Positions 8,460 through 18,335 are shown, counted from the first letter of the stretch. The stretch: 64,000 nucleotides of DNA from Bacteroidota bacterium (GCA_013289045.1 JABDAU010000009.1:1-64000), one strand, 5' to 3'. Numbers and translations are program-made. Notes: generated by a model from the sequence alone, not told the origin.

Positions 8460-10997
8460 TCAGATAATACGGCCCATAAACGGATCGGTGTGGCCTGGTT
8501 TGCCGGTTTCTACACGACCTGCGTAGCGTTTCATGAAGTTTATAGCCCCGGTTACATGAACGGTAAAATCGTACCAGTTGTGGCTGTTCTTCAGATCGAG
8601 CACCATGGAACTATCACTGCTGTGATTGATCAGCTTGCTTAAATTATTGGCCTTGTAAGCATTATCTGTTACCTGCACATGGTAATTATTCCTGTCGCTC
8701 CAGTTAGTGAATTTTAGCTCGATATTGCCCGAAAGCTCATTGCCTGACGGTGTATTATGATATTCACAAGTGATGGTCATATCCGGGTCGGCATTGCTGC
8801 CGGCATATTCGCGGAAAAAGCCGTTGGGGCCGTAAACCCGTAAATGATAATTCTTATTGTCGAAATCGTGTAGATGCCATTGGTCGGGAATAGTGTCGCC
8901 CGGTTCTACCGCATAAGCCCAGGTACGTACGGTTTCACCCTTAAATTTCCCCGGCGCGTACACATTGAAAGGCGAGCCGGCTGCCATCTTACCAAACACA
9001 GTATTCGCCGCTTGGAAATTGATCTTAAAGGACTTTTTATCTGCAGCCAGATTGCCGTCGGCATATAGCTGGTAGGGCAGGGAATTAGATGGCTTGATCC
9101 CTTTTTCCTGTTGCGGCATATTGGGCGACAGGTATGGCGTATGATTGATCTGACTGATGTCGGCAGGTGAGAGTGCCTTAAAACCCGATGGCAGTTTTTT
9201 AAATTTCGCTTTATGGATGCCTTCTACAAAAGTGTCTCTATGCAGGAACGCCGGTTCCTGGATCTTCTCGCCATGGTAAGGGCGGAAGATAGAACTAAGG
9301 TCGCCGCAAACGGTGCGCCGCCATTGGGTAATGTTGGTTTCGGTAATGCGTTTTCCGGTTTTTTGACGGATGAAATGTTCAAGAAACTGCAGCGAAGAGG
9401 TATGGTCAAACACTTCTGAATTCACCCAGCCGCCACGGCTCCACGGCGACGCCACGACCATCGGCACACGGTAACCCAGGCCTATCGGGCTTTCCGCAGT
9501 ATCCGGTTCGGGGAACCCATTGCGTTCCTGCTCCTGCGCAAGCGTAACAAATTCTGGACGGGTATCGACATCTTTTGAAACTTTACCCGTGCCCTCCTTG
9601 TGCGAATGCGGCGCTACGAATGGCGGCACATGGTCAAAGTAGCCATCGTTCTCATCATAGGTGAGGATAAAAATGGTCTTCTTCCAAACCTCGGGATTAT
9701 GGGTGAGAATATCCATCACTTCCGATACATACCATGCCCCATACCACGGCGCGCTCGGGTGATCAGAGAAATTCTCAGGCGCTGTGATCCACGATACCAT
9801 CGGCAGGTTGCCTGTCGATACATCCTTCCTGAATTGTGCCAGCACGTCGCCTTTAGGCACCTTCATTTCGCGGCGCGTGCCGTTGTCATCGTAAGCCAGT
9901 GTGGTTAGTTCATGATAATGAGGGTCGATCTCATTGGATGAAAAGGCTTTATTATGCAGGTTTTTTGAGCGTTGTGATAATTTGTCAAAATCATCCGGAT
10001 GGGTGTTTGATAGTTCTTTGTTTACATCGTCCAATTGCTTTTGCGCTTCCTTCAATTGCCCTTTTATATGTAGTGCTGCGGCGCCTGCAGTTTGCGGGTT
10101 ATTAAGCTGTTGCTGCAGGTCTGCAATTTTAGCAGGCAGATCGGCGGCTTGTTTTTGCAGCCAGTCGACATGCTTTTTATATAATTTCGGATTGTACTGG
10201 GCGAAATATTCCAACTCATTATCCGAAAAATTCGACAGCCATTGTGATTCTTCATCGGTTAAGCCAATATCGATACCTGCTTCGTTCTGGTAGCATTTCC
10301 ATGAGATATCATGATCTTCCAGGCGCTCGGGGAATGTTGTCCACTTCAGGTCGCCAAAATCGGCATCGTCGTTCCATACCAAAGCCCGTGAATTTTCATT
10401 CTGCTCGGCGCGGACTGTACCTGTCCACAGGAAAAGGCGATTCGGGCCGGTGCCGGTAAGCGATGAGCAGAAATGCTGGTCGCACACCGTAAAGGCATCT
10501 GCGAGCGCGTAATAGAATGGAATATCCTCGCGATTATGGTAGCCAAGCGTTAAAGGCATGTCCTTATAGGCCGGGTTTGATGACCGTTTGGATTCGAGCC
10601 ATTTATCAAATTTGCCATCGTTACGCGCGCTTACCTGGTTGGCCCATGTATGCGGCAGCGAGTTCATCCAGGTGGATTTGGTGTTTTTGATGTCCAGGTG
10701 AAATGGGGCAAAGGTTTGCCCCTCGCTGTTGGATTGCAGCCAAACCAGGTTCTTATTGGGTAGATTGATCGCCCGTGGGTCATTATAGCCGCGTACACCT
10801 CGCAGAGTGCCGAAGGTATGATCGAACGAGCGGTTCTCCTGCATCAGGATAACAATGTGCTCAGCATCGAGATAAGTGCTTCCGGGAGCAGGATTGATAG
10901 CTAAAGCTTTTTGAATGGATGCCGGCAAAATGCCCGACAGGCCGGCAGCACCCGTTAGCAGCGCCGCTTTTTTGATAAACTCTCTTCTTGAATCCAT
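8460..10997 (-). CDS. phosphocholine-specific phospholipase C, Tat-exported
   Basis: This encodes 845 residues from the ATG at 10997. I prefer this start because it places the twin-arginine signal (SRREFIKKAALLTGAAGL) at the N-terminus; a longer frame to 11063 would bury it. The phosphoesterase domain begins with EHIVILMQENRSFDHTFG, where Glu and Asn are metal ligands in this acid-phosphatase-like family, and DENDGYFDH lies near residue 480. The last about 250 residues look like the duplicated C-terminal domains (DUF756) of non-hemolytic PLCs. It would cleave phosphatidylcholine or sphingomyelin in the periplasm or outside. Its stop codon touches that of the serpin gene. Confidence 0.92.
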   Translation of the reverse strand: MDSRREFIKKAALLTGAAGLSGILPASIQKALAINPAPGSTYLDAEHIVILMQENRSFDHTFGTLRGVRGYNDPRAINLPNKNLVWLQSNSEGQTFAPFHLDIKNTKSTWMNSLPHTWANQVSARNDGKFDKWLESKRSSNPAYKDMPLTLGYHNREDIPFYYALADAFTVCDQHFCSSLTGTGPNRLFLWTGTVRAEQNENSRALVWNDDADFGDLKWTTFPERLEDHDISWKCYQNEAGIDIGLTDEESQWLSNFSDNELEYFAQYNPKLYKKHVDWLQKQAADLPAKIADLQQQLNNPQTAGAAALHIKGQLKEAQKQLDDVNKELSNTHPDDFDKLSQRSKNLHNKAFSSNEIDPHYHELTTLAYDDNGTRREMKVPKGDVLAQFRKDVSTGNLPMVSWITAPENFSDHPSAPWYGAWYVSEVMDILTHNPEVWKKTIFILTYDENDGYFDHVPPFVAPHSHKEGTGKVSKDVDTRPEFVTLAQEQERNGFPEPDTAESPIGLGYRVPMVVASPWSRGGWVNSEVFDHTSSLQFLEHFIRQKTGKRITETNITQWRRTVCGDLSSIFRPYHGEKIQEPAFLHRDTFVEGIHKAKFKKLPSGFKALSPADISQINHTPYLSPNMPQQEKGIKPSNSLPYQLYADGNLAADKKSFKINFQAANTVFGKMAAGSPFNVYAPGKFKGETVRTWAYAVEPGDTIPDQWHLHDFDNKNYHLRVYGPNGFFREYAGSNADPDMTITCEYHNTPSGNELSGNIELKFTNWSDRNNYHVQVTDNAYKANNLSKLINHSSDSSMVLDLKNSHNWYDFTVHVTGAINFMKRYAGRVETGKPGHTDPFMGRII

Positions 10998-11040
10998 TAA
11001 AACAGATAGTGGTTTACTATTAAACGGACAAATTAATGCT

Positions 11041-11955
11041 TCAAGTATTAACTTGATGTTCAATAATGTTGGTTATTTCGTTAAGATTGCCCGGGGATAC
11101 CCAATGCATTTCCTTATCTTTCCTAAACCAGGTAAGTTGCCGCTTAGCAAAATTGCGGGTATTTTGTTTGATGAGGCTGATGGCGGTATCCAGATCCGTT
11201 TTGCCGTCAAAATAATCAAACAACTCGCTATAACCTACTGTGTTTAACGCGTTCAACTGTCGATAAGGCAGTAATGCCCTCACTTCTTCAATCAAACCCT
11301 CTTCAACCATTATATCCACCCGGCGGTTTATCCTGTCGTACAAAACCTCTCTTGGTAAATCAATGCAGAACTTAACAATATTGAACGGGCGTTTGTTTAC
11401 TGTGGCTTTACGGAAGGAGGAAAATGGCTTACCGGTACTCTCAAATACCTGCAATGCGCGCATGATGCGCTGGGGATTATTTAGATCGACCTGCTGGTAA
11501 TATTCTGGATCAGCGTCCTTTAGTTTTTCCTGTAAGAATTGGATGCCTTTTTCGGCAAATTCCTGATTCAGACGCTCGCGAATAGCGGGATCCGCATCCG
11601 GAAACTCATCAAAACCCTCGCATATTGCCCTGATGTACAAGCCCGACCCTCCGGCCAGAATTACTTTATCGTGCGTTTTGAAGAGCTCATCCAGCAAAGC
11701 CAAAGCCTGTTTCTCGTAATCACCCACAGTAAAATCTTCGGTAATGGAATGCGAATCGATGAAATAATGTTTAGCCGCAGCCAGTTCTTCCGCATTTGGT
11801 TTGGCCGTGCCTATGGACATTTCACGATAAAACTGCCTTGAATCTGCAGAAACAATCACCGTGTCATAATGCCGCGCCAATTGTATAGCGGTGTCGGTTT
11901 TCCCCACGGCTGTTGGCCCGGCAATGACGATGAGGGTTTTTTGTTTATTGTCCAT
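11041..11955 (-). CDS. miaA: tRNA dimethylallyltransferase
   Basis: This encodes 304 residues from the ATG at 11955. A longer frame to 11976 would take its first codons from an intergenic repeat. Visible features are the P-loop GPTAVGKT, the SADSRQFYREMSIGTAKP segment that recognises the substrate tRNA anticodon loop, and the C-terminal TRNFAKRQLTWFRKD. MiaA adds dimethylallyl to A37 of tRNAs that read U-starting codons, which include tRNA-Cys. The length is normal. It lies between the PLC gene and the pRiA4b-like gene, all on the minus strand. The repeat at 11951-12034 separates it from its upstream neighbour. Confidence 0.96.
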   Translation of the reverse strand: MDNKQKTLIVIAGPTAVGKTDTAIQLARHYDTVIVSADSRQFYREMSIGTAKPNAEELAAAKHYFIDSHSITEDFTVGDYEKQALALLDELFKTHDKVILAGGSGLYIRAICEGFDEFPDADPAIRERLNQEFAEKGIQFLQEKLKDADPEYYQQVDLNNPQRIMRALQVFESTGKPFSSFRKATVNKRPFNIVKFCIDLPREVLYDRINRRVDIMVEEGLIEEVRALLPYRQLNALNTVGYSELFDYFDGKTDLDTAISLIKQNTRNFAKRQLTWFRKDKEMHWVSPGNLNEITNIIEHQVNT

Positions 11956-12034
11956 AGTCGATGGACCATAGACCATAGAAATTATTAAAGGTCCAGGCTT
12001 TGGCTATGGACTATCGACTATGGTCTATGGACTA
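11951..12034. repeat. inverted repeat, CCATAG family (copy 1)
   Basis: The arms are built from CCATAG/CTATGG units (TCCATAGTCGATGGACC on the left, GGTCTATGGACTA on the right) with about 28 imperfectly paired positions around a short loop. It begins 1-2 bases after the stop codon of the upstream minus-strand gene (TGA at 12038-12036) and runs into the miaA start. A second copy lies at 60953-61030. Confidence 0.8.
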
Positions 12035-12035
12035 C

Positions 12036-12689
12036 TCAATAATCATCATGCGATGTATGGCGCTCTTCATCAAAGCCTTCGTTATCCGAAAACTCGCTGC
12101 CAAACTCATCCTCTTCTTCCTCTTCGTCTGCGCCAACTATTTTGTCGCTTTCTTCTACATCTTCCTCGTCTACAACCTCGGTAAGGTCTTCTGCTTCCTC
12201 GGGGTTAAAACCCGTATCGTCAAATGATTCAAATTCTTCGGCGGTTGAAGGCAGGCTAACAGGGTTAAATACATTACCAAACTGCTTAGGCGCTTCGCCG
12301 GCGGCCCGTGCTACAGATGGATAGGTAACGCCAGGTGCATCCTCCAGTATGATCTTCATCAGCTCGACGTGGAAATCAAACGGGCGGTCGAAATTGAATG
12401 TATAATAGAATTTCTGATGCGGATCGTCGATACGAGCGGCCAGCTTCACTTTTTCCATCAAAGCTATGCCGCGGTCAATCCTGCGCTGATTGGGCATAAA
12501 AGTAAGTTCTTCGCCTTTTGTCCATTGATCATTGCTGATATAAAAGGACGATGGATAATCCGGGTTGTAACCTATAGCTTGGTGAATAGCACGGTGAAGG
12601 TCTTCAAATGTTTGGTTTGATTTGATGTCGATCTCGCGGACAACATCGTCGTAGTCTTCAAAAGCGATCCTGAAGCGGTAAACTGCCAT
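12036..12689 (-). CDS. plasmid pRiA4b ORF-3-like protein with acidic tail
   Basis: This encodes 217 residues. Residues 1-125 match the pRiA4b ORF-3/IS1096 TnpR-like family (MAVYRFRIAFEDYDD, FEDLHRAIHQAIGY, FYISNDQW). Despite the name, this family is widespread on chromosomes and its biochemical role is not known. Residues about 145-217 are a low-complexity acidic tail (VVDEEDVEESD, ADEEEEEDEF) that is probably disordered. No transposase or other mobile signal accompanies it here, so I read it as a resident gene. Its stop codon abuts the CCATAG inverted repeat. Confidence 0.85.
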   Translation of the reverse strand: MAVYRFRIAFEDYDDVVREIDIKSNQTFEDLHRAIHQAIGYNPDYPSSFYISNDQWTKGEELTFMPNQRRIDRGIALMEKVKLAARIDDPHQKFYYTFNFDRPFDFHVELMKIILEDAPGVTYPSVARAAGEAPKQFGNVFNPVSLPSTAEEFESFDDTGFNPEEAEDLTEVVDEEDVEESDKIVGADEEEEEDEFGSEFSDNEGFDEERHTSHDDY

Positions 12690-12784
12690 TGTTTAAGTAG
12701 ATTTTAGCAAAATTAATGAAAATGTTATTTTTTTTATGTCAAATAGATGATTTCGGCTAAGATTGTTGATAGTATACGAAAAAA

Positions 12785-14194
12785 CTACAGTTTCGCCACA
12801 ACTTTTAAGCCAATTTCTTCGCCTTTTTGAATTGTATAGGCAAGCGCCTCCTCGCGCGAGTTCGTAATCTCGCCTTCAAGGATGGCTTCGCGGATCTGGT
12901 TTTTGATAATTCCCACTTCGCGGCCCTCATTTAACCCGAATAGCTGCATAATATCATTACCGGTCACTGGTGGTTGCCAATTCCTTATACTATCGCGCTC
13001 TTCAACATCTTTTAACTTTTGTTGCACGAGTTCAAAATTCTGGCGGTATTTTTTTATTTTGTATTCATTTTTGGTAGTGATGTCCGCTTTACACAACAAC
13101 ATCAACCCGTCTATATCATCGCCTGCCTCAAAAAGTAAACGCCTCACCGCAGAATCCGTCACGATGGATTGCGATAAAACGATCGGCCTTAAGTGCAATA
13201 GCACCAGCTTTTGCACCTGCTTCATCTTTTCGTTCAGCGGTAATTTGAGCTGTGCGAATATCTTGGGCACCATTCGCGCGCCTTTATCCTCGTGCCCGTG
13301 GAACGTCCAACCATGGCCCGCTTCGAAACGCTTGGTAGCCGGTTTGGCAATATCATGCAGGATAGCTGCCCAGCGTAGCCAAAGGTCATCAGTGGTCTCG
13401 CAGATGTTATCCAGCACCTGTAGTGTATGATAAAAATTATCCTTGTGCCCTTTGCCGTTGATGAACTCCACGCCATAAAGCGCAGTCATCTGCGGAAAGA
13501 TCTTGTGCAATAAACCGGTATCGAACAAGTAATTGAAGCCTATCGATGGTTTTGGCGAAAGGATGATTTTGTTCAACTCGTCGGTTATCCGTTCCTGCGA
13601 TACGATGCTGATGCGGTCGACATTATTTTTTATCGCCTGCACAGCTACATCATCTATCCGGAAATTCAATTGCGAAGCGAAACGGATCGCGCGCATCATA
13701 CGTAAGGGATCATCCGAAAAGGTCTCCACCGGATTTAATGGTGTGCGGATAAGTTTGTGTTCCATGTCATCCATGCCGCCGAAAGGATCGAGCAGTTCTC
13801 CGTAAGTATCCGGATGCAGGGAAATAGCCAGCGCGTTGATGGTGAAATCTCGGCGTTTCTGATCGTCCTCCAGTGTGCCGTCCTCAACAATCGGCTTGCG
13901 TGAATCACGGCGGTAGGACTCTTTACGGGCGCCTACAAATTCTATCTCGAGGTCTTTATATTTAAGCTGTGCTGTGCCGAAGTTTTTGAAAACCGCCACT
14001 TTAACCTTAAGCTTTTGGGCGACTTTTTCTGCGAAGTCTATCCCGTTACCAAGTACCACGATATCAATATCCTTCGAGGGCCGCTTTAGGAAAATATCGC
14101 GCACAAACCCGCCGATGGCATATGCCTGCAAATTATTCTCGCCTGCTATTTTTGATATGATGCTGAAAACGGGATGGGTAAGATGCTGCTTCAT
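12785..14194 (-). CDS. cca: CCA tRNA nucleotidyltransferase / poly(A) polymerase family with HD domain
   Basis: This encodes 469 residues. The N-terminal nucleotidyltransferase core shows GGFVRD followed by the DID metal-binding pair (KDIDIVVLG), then [10 protein letters not shown] and the LLDPFGG motif. Residues about 255-380 contain an HD phosphohydrolase domain ([15 protein letters not shown]). The combination is the class II CCA-adding/poly(A) polymerase architecture of Bacteroidota. CCA addition fits because the tRNA gene in this window does not encode CCA. It appears monocistronic. Confidence 0.93.
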   Translation of the reverse strand: MKQHLTHPVFSIISKIAGENNLQAYAIGGFVRDIFLKRPSKDIDIVVLGNGIDFAEKVAQKLKVKVAVFKNFGTAQLKYKDLEIEFVGARKESYRRDSRKPIVEDGTLEDDQKRRDFTINALAISLHPDTYGELLDPFGGMDDMEHKLIRTPLNPVETFSDDPLRMMRAIRFASQLNFRIDDVAVQAIKNNVDRISIVSQERITDELNKIILSPKPSIGFNYLFDTGLLHKIFPQMTALYGVEFINGKGHKDNFYHTLQVLDNICETTDDLWLRWAAILHDIAKPATKRFEAGHGWTFHGHEDKGARMVPKIFAQLKLPLNEKMKQVQKLVLLHLRPIVLSQSIVTDSAVRRLLFEAGDDIDGLMLLCKADITTKNEYKIKKYRQNFELVQQKLKDVEERDSIRNWQPPVTGNDIMQLFGLNEGREVGIIKNQIREAILEGEITNSREEALAYTIQKGEEIGLKVVAKL

Positions 14195-14341
14195 TACAAG
14201 GCAAAAGTAAGCAAAACCGTTGATTTGGGGTGATGGGTTTGATTTTGTTGATTAAGCTGGAAGCTTAACCATGCTGTGGCACGAGTTACGCTGCGCTAAA
14301 CTCGCGCCAGCGGTCAAGTTCGGGATGACGTAGGTTATTGT

Positions 14342-14908
14342 TTACTTCCTCAAAAACACAAACGTCCCATTTGGCTCCAACCGCATAATAGTTGATGGAT
14401 TTTTGATCTCCATACTATGTTGGTCGATGTCTACGACGTAATCCACACCCTCGATGATTTCCTGGTCTATCTGTGAAAAGTATTGTGGCGACGGCTTGCC
14501 GCTGATGTTTGCCGAGGTGGAGACCAATGGCTTGCGCATACGCTGGATCAGTTGCTCGCAGAACTGGTGTTTTACAATGCGTACGCCTATACTGCCATCA
14601 TTGCTGATGAGAGCCGGGGAAATGTTGCGTGCACCGGGCATAACCAGCGTAAGCGGGTTTTCGGCGTAGTTGATCAGGTCATAGGCGACCTCGGGGACTT
14701 CAGTTACGTAGCTTTGCAGCTTATTTTCGGTATCCAGCAAAATGATCATGCTTTTGGCCTCGTCGCGCTGTTTAAGGCGGTAGATCTTTTTTACGGCCTC
14801 GGTATTGGTGGCATCGCAGCCTATGCCCCAAATAGTATCGGTAGGATAGAGGATGATACCGCCATCCTGTATTACTTTAAACGCGTTTGCAACTTCGTCT
14901 CTAAGCAT
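14342..14908 (-). CDS. Sua5/YciO/YrdC/YwlC family L-threonylcarbamoyladenylate synthase
   Basis: This encodes 188 residues, the size of the short TsaC/YrdC form without the Sua5 C-terminal domain. Visible are the nucleotide pocket segments GIILYPTDTIWGIGCDAT and YRLKQRDEAKSMIILL, and the strand STSANISGKPSPQ. The family makes threonylcarbamoyl-AMP for t6A37 of ANN-decoding tRNAs. It lies 4 bases upstream of the GT4 gene's stop codon on the same strand, so the order of transcription is GT4 then this gene. Confidence 0.9.
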   Translation of the reverse strand: MLRDEVANAFKVIQDGGIILYPTDTIWGIGCDATNTEAVKKIYRLKQRDEAKSMIILLDTENKLQSYVTEVPEVAYDLINYAENPLTLVMPGARNISPALISNDGSIGVRIVKHQFCEQLIQRMRKPLVSTSANISGKPSPQYFSQIDQEIIEGVDYVVDIDQHSMEIKNPSTIMRLEPNGTFVFLRK

Positions 14909-14912
14909 GGTT

Positions 14913-16025
14913 CTATAAATTTTGGTATAGCTGCATCACCTGTGCCGCCAGCTTTTCGTCGTCAAATTTAAGCGAATATTCGTAGCCTTTGACGATCATA
15001 TTTTTGCGCAGCTCATCGTCAGTCAATACCTGGTGGATCTTTTCAGACAAGCCGATATGGTCATCCGGTTCCACATATAAACTATCCGGGCCGCCTGCTT
15101 CTTCCAAACATGAACCTGTGGCCGCAATGACCGGCGTGCCTGATGCCAGCGCCTCCAGTATGGGTATACCAAAGCCCTCGTAACGTGATGGGTATACAAA
15201 CAGTTTAGCCGATTGGTAAATAGCCGGCAGATCGGCAAAATCAGCGTTATTAAGAAATATCACCTGATTGTTCAACTGGTGTTTGCTTAGGTGTTTTTTG
15301 ATCTCATCGACGTAAGATGTTTGCTTGCCGGTTACTACCAGTTTTACATCGCTCAAAAAACTCAACGCGCGGATCAATACCCAAAGGTTTTTGCGCTCTT
15401 CAACGGTACCCACATTCAGGATGAAATCCGATGGTAAGCCATATTTCTTACGGACAGCCTGTTTTTCTTCAGGCGTGCAAACTTTTTTGAACGATGGATC
15501 ACAACCCTGGTAAATCACGCTGATCTTTTCGGCTGGAACATTAAGCAGTTTAATCAGATCATATTTGGTACGCTCGCTGATGGCAAGCACCTGGTCGGCG
15601 ATCTTACAGGCGTGCTTGAGCTTTACCGTATAGATATTGCGGCTAACCCGACCATAATATTGCGGGAAGCGAAGGAATATAAGGTCATGAACAGTAACTA
15701 CTGATTTGATGCCGGCTTTCTTCAATCCACCCGGCAGCTCCGCGCTCAGGCCATGGAAAATCTCAACGCCATCGCGTTTAAGATCTTTAGTGATCCCTTT
15801 GCTGCGCCACCATGATTTAAGCAGTTTGCCTTTTGGGGTAATGATATGGGTATTGTCGTTTTCTTCAGGAAGATCAGCCCGCGAGCCCTGTTTTACACGG
15901 GGCGTATAGAGGAAGAATTCGTTTTCAGGATAGAATTGCGACACGCTTTTTATCAGCCAGCGGCTGTAGTTACCCAGCCCGGTATTGTTTAAAAAAGCAC
16001 GTTTTGCATCGTATCCTATTTTCAT
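14913..16025 (-). CDS. GT4 family glycosyltransferase
   Basis: This encodes 370 residues from the ATG at 16025 (MKIGYDAKRAFLNNTGLGNY). A longer frame to 16070 is formed by the neighbouring repeat and is rejected. The GT-B fold is shown by the N-terminal LGNYSRWLI acceptor loop, DLIFLRFPQYYG, the start of the donor domain FILNVGTVEERKN, and the E-x7-E motif YEGFGIPILEALASGTPVIA. It uses an activated sugar for envelope or polysaccharide synthesis. It overlaps no other sugar gene, so the pathway is open. Confidence 0.9.
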   Translation of the reverse strand: MKIGYDAKRAFLNNTGLGNYSRWLIKSVSQFYPENEFFLYTPRVKQGSRADLPEENDNTHIITPKGKLLKSWWRSKGITKDLKRDGVEIFHGLSAELPGGLKKAGIKSVVTVHDLIFLRFPQYYGRVSRNIYTVKLKHACKIADQVLAISERTKYDLIKLLNVPAEKISVIYQGCDPSFKKVCTPEEKQAVRKKYGLPSDFILNVGTVEERKNLWVLIRALSFLSDVKLVVTGKQTSYVDEIKKHLSKHQLNNQVIFLNNADFADLPAIYQSAKLFVYPSRYEGFGIPILEALASGTPVIAATGSCLEEAGGPDSLYVEPDDHIGLSEKIHQVLTDDELRKNMIVKGYEYSLKFDDEKLAAQVMQLYQNL

Positions 16026-16028
16026 TTT

Positions 16029-16165
16029 TAGATGTGAGATATGAGATTTGAGATATGAGATGAGCTGCAATCAGTTTTCCCAAGTCTCAAATCTAAATTA
16101 AGACATGAGATTTGAGATAGCTGCTTCTTAGTCTCACATCTCAAATCTCACGTCTCAAATCTAAA
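16029..16165. repeat. inverted repeat of TGAGATTTGAGA units
   Basis: Both halves consist of short units reading TTTAGATTTGAGA, ATGAGATTTGAG or their complements. The right arm starts directly at the dapD stop codon (the TAG complement at 16166-16168). The left arm ends 3 bases before the GT4 start. Fragments of the same unit recur at 32883-32895 and 33068-33102. Confidence 0.8.
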
Positions 16166-16984
16166 CTAAACCGCTACATTATTTTCGCGCAGCGCATCGT
16201 TAAGCGAGGTTTTTTTATCTGTTGATTCCTTGCGTTTGCCAATAATAAGCGCGCATGGAACATGGTATTCGCCTCCGGGGAATTTTTTAGGATATGTACC
16301 CGGGATCACCACCGAACGCGCCGGTACGCGACCTATATATTCAATAGGTTTTTCATGTGTAACGTCGATGATCTTGGTTGATGCAGTAAGCACCACGTTG
16401 GCGCCTAAAACCACTTCCGATTCGAGGTGAACGCCTTCAACAACAATAGCCCTTGAACCTAAGAAGCAGTTATCTTCCACAATAACCGGCGAAGCCTGTA
16501 CAGGCTCCAACACGCCGCCAATACCCACGCCGCCGCTCAGGTGGCAATGTTTGCCGATCTGCGCGCATGAACCAACAGTAGCCCATGTATCAACCATAGT
16601 ACCTTCGCCAACATAAGCGCCGATATTTACATACGACGGCATCATGATAACGCCGCTGGCCAGATGCGCGCCATAACGGGCAATACCATGCGGAACCACG
16701 CGAACATTGTTTTTGCGGTAATCGGTTTTCAGCTTCATTTTATCATGGAAAACGAACGGGCCTACCGAAATCTCCTGCATCGGGCGGGTTGGGAAATAAA
16801 GGATAACCGCTTTCTTTATCCACTCGTGAGTGTGCCAGTGGCCATTGCCTACAGGGTCGGCAACACGCATTTCGCCTTTGTCAAGGCGCTCAATAACGGT
16901 ATCAATTGCGTTGATATAATCGGTATGTTGTAACAGCGCCCTGTCGTCCCAGGCGTCTTCAATCAGTTTTCTAAGGTCTTGCAT
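16166..16984 (-). CDS. dapD: 2,3,4,5-tetrahydropyridine-2,6-dicarboxylate N-succinyltransferase
   Basis: This encodes 272 residues, the normal DapD length. It catalyses the succinylation step of the lysine/diaminopimelate pathway. The N-terminal helical domain (MQDLRKLIEDAWDDRALL) is followed by a left-handed beta-helix of hexapeptide repeats (VNIGAYVGEGTMVDTWATVG, then SCAQIGKHCHLSGGVGIGG) and the C-terminal LIIGKR. There are no other dap genes nearby, as is usual in Bacteroidota. Its stop codon is immediately followed by the TGAGATTTGAGA inverted repeat. Confidence 0.96.
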   Translation of the reverse strand: MQDLRKLIEDAWDDRALLQHTDYINAIDTVIERLDKGEMRVADPVGNGHWHTHEWIKKAVILYFPTRPMQEISVGPFVFHDKMKLKTDYRKNNVRVVPHGIARYGAHLASGVIMMPSYVNIGAYVGEGTMVDTWATVGSCAQIGKHCHLSGGVGIGGVLEPVQASPVIVEDNCFLGSRAIVVEGVHLESEVVLGANVVLTASTKIIDVTHEKPIEYIGRVPARSVVIPGTYPKKFPGGEYHVPCALIIGKRKESTDKKTSLNDALRENNVAV

Positions 16985-17056
16985 TGATAATTATATATTT
17001 TGGCAAATTAAATGATTTTTAGGGAAAAATGTTGATTATTTAATTCATGCATTTAC

Positions 17057-17085
17057 GGTGGTGCTCCGCGGAGCACTGCACCACC
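17057..17085. repeat. GC-rich palindrome within a GGTGGTGC/GCACCACC repeat patch
   Basis: GTGCTCCGCGGAGCAC at 17061-17076 is a perfect 16-bp palindrome. Around it, from 17057 to about 17193, several GCACCAC(C/T) units recur, three of them close to the 3' end of the mgtC gene. It is an intergenic repeat patch with no coding capacity. Confidence 0.6.
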
Positions 17086-17191
17086 TGGTCCACCATGCAC
17101 CACTTAAGTTGTTGATAATCAAATGCAGAATCTTGTCAAATGCTATATTATTGCGCCATTTTTCAAAACGCACCACTCAAAACGCACCACT

Positions 17192-17878
17192 TTAGCGCAT
17201 AAAGTCCACCTCCCGTACGCCTTTAATTTTGCGCAGATCATTGGCAATCTCCAATAGGCCGCTTTTGCCTTCATTCATTTTTTGGGTGCTTACCTTTATT
17301 TCGTCCACGTCTTCCTCATCATTTGAGGGCGACAAACTGATCTGGTTGTAACGGATGCCATGCGTTTTAAATACCGACTCGATATCCTCCATCTTTACGT
17401 GATGTTTTTCCAGCTTCAGCGTTACGCCGCTGAATTTATTACGGTTATACATCCGTTTTTCAATCGGCTTAAGTATGGCAAGGATAATAAACACCATTGC
17501 CGTGGTGATACCTGCGGCCCAATACAACCCACCGCCAACCGCAAGGCCGATGGCCGCTACCGTCCATAAGCCGGCGGCCGTGGTTAATCCGCGTACTACC
17601 TGGTTGCGCATAAAAATAATGGTGCCGGCACCTAAAAAGCCGATCCCGCTCACTACCTGCGCCGCCACGCGGGACGGATCGAGCGTGATGCCTTTTTCGC
17701 CCACCACATCATAAAAACCGTGCATCGATACGATCATTACCAGCGCCGAGCCTATGCAAACCAGCATATGCGTTCGCAGCCCTGCGGTCCATTCGTGCTT
17801 TTGGCGCTCGCTGCCTACAATGGCGCCCAAAAGGGCCGCTGCGCCTAAACGGATAGCTATTTCCGGTAAACCTATCAT
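17192..17878 (-). CDS. MgtC/SapB family membrane protein
   Basis: This encodes 228 residues. Residues 1-145 carry the MgtC hydrophobic domain: LGAAALLGAIVGSERQK, GLRTHMLVCIGSALVM, GIGFLGAGTI and GLTTAAGLWTVAAIG. The C-terminal about 80 residues are a soluble ACT-like domain (VTLKLEKHHVKMEDIESVF). MgtC proteins are linked to growth in low magnesium and to control of membrane ATPases, but the direct activity is debated. The 108-residue membrane protein upstream on the same strand may be co-transcribed. Confidence 0.88.
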   Translation of the reverse strand: MIGLPEIAIRLGAAALLGAIVGSERQKHEWTAGLRTHMLVCIGSALVMIVSMHGFYDVVGEKGITLDPSRVAAQVVSGIGFLGAGTIIFMRNQVVRGLTTAAGLWTVAAIGLAVGGGLYWAAGITTAMVFIILAILKPIEKRMYNRNKFSGVTLKLEKHHVKMEDIESVFKTHGIRYNQISLSPSNDEEDVDEIKVSTQKMNEGKSGLLEIANDLRKIKGVREVDFMR

Positions 17879-17957
17879 GATGTAGTAGTAAGCTGGTTTA
17901 CTCCGGATTTGTTTTAGGTTAGTTCATGGTTGATGGATCATAGTTCCTAGCGGAACA

Positions 17958-18284
17958 TTAAGCAGGAGAAATTGCCTCGCGGTTTTTGATCTTCCGATAA
18001 TAAACTATTCCGCAAATTGCGCCTATAATGACGGCTGCAACAAAGTCGACAAGGGTGCCACCAATAAAAAATGCAGCAAATGGCATACCGCAATGCCCAT
18101 GCCCGGGCGATTCTGCAACGATAGAATCCATTACCAGGCTTCCGGCTTTCATAGAAAAGAAGCCGCCGGCTATTATCGCCAAAACGGCTATTGCCCCAAT
18201 AGGTATTTTGATCGTACCCGTTAGCCGCAATATGGAAAGTATGATCTGTAAAACAGGGGCCAATGCGATGAGGAATAATTCCAT
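17958..18284 (-). CDS. small membrane protein, unknown
   Basis: This encodes 108 residues with three or four hydrophobic segments (ALAPVLQIILSILRL, GAIAVLAIIAGGFFSM, FAAFFIGGTLVDFVAAVIIG). A short HGHC segment lies between two helices (SPGHGHCGMPF), which could hold a metal but proves nothing. I do not recognise a family. It is 79 bases upstream of mgtC on the same strand, so a shared transcript is possible. Confidence 0.6.
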   Translation of the reverse strand: MELFLIALAPVLQIILSILRLTGTIKIPIGAIAVLAIIAGGFFSMKAGSLVMDSIVAESPGHGHCGMPFAAFFIGGTLVDFVAAVIIGAICGIVYYRKIKNREAISPA

Positions 18285-18335
18285 AACCGTTTTTTGTTTA
18301 ATACCTAAGGAGGTTAAAAGGTAACCTCGTGTTTT

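Noticed and set aside
12036..12689. Mobile element reading of the pRiA4b ORF-3-like gene
   Set aside because: The family name comes from a plasmid, but there is no transposase, no inverted end of an IS and no composition shift. It is a common chromosomal gene.
12882..13430. 182-codon plus-strand frame opposite cca
   Set aside because: The cca protein on the other strand carries all catalytic motifs. The plus frame is Ser/Cys-rich with no domain, typical of an antisense shadow.
16985..17191. Rho-independent terminator at the GTGCTCCGCGGAGCAC palindrome
   Set aside because: The palindrome has no loop bases and no T-run, and it lies upstream of dapD. It is more likely a repeat or binding site.
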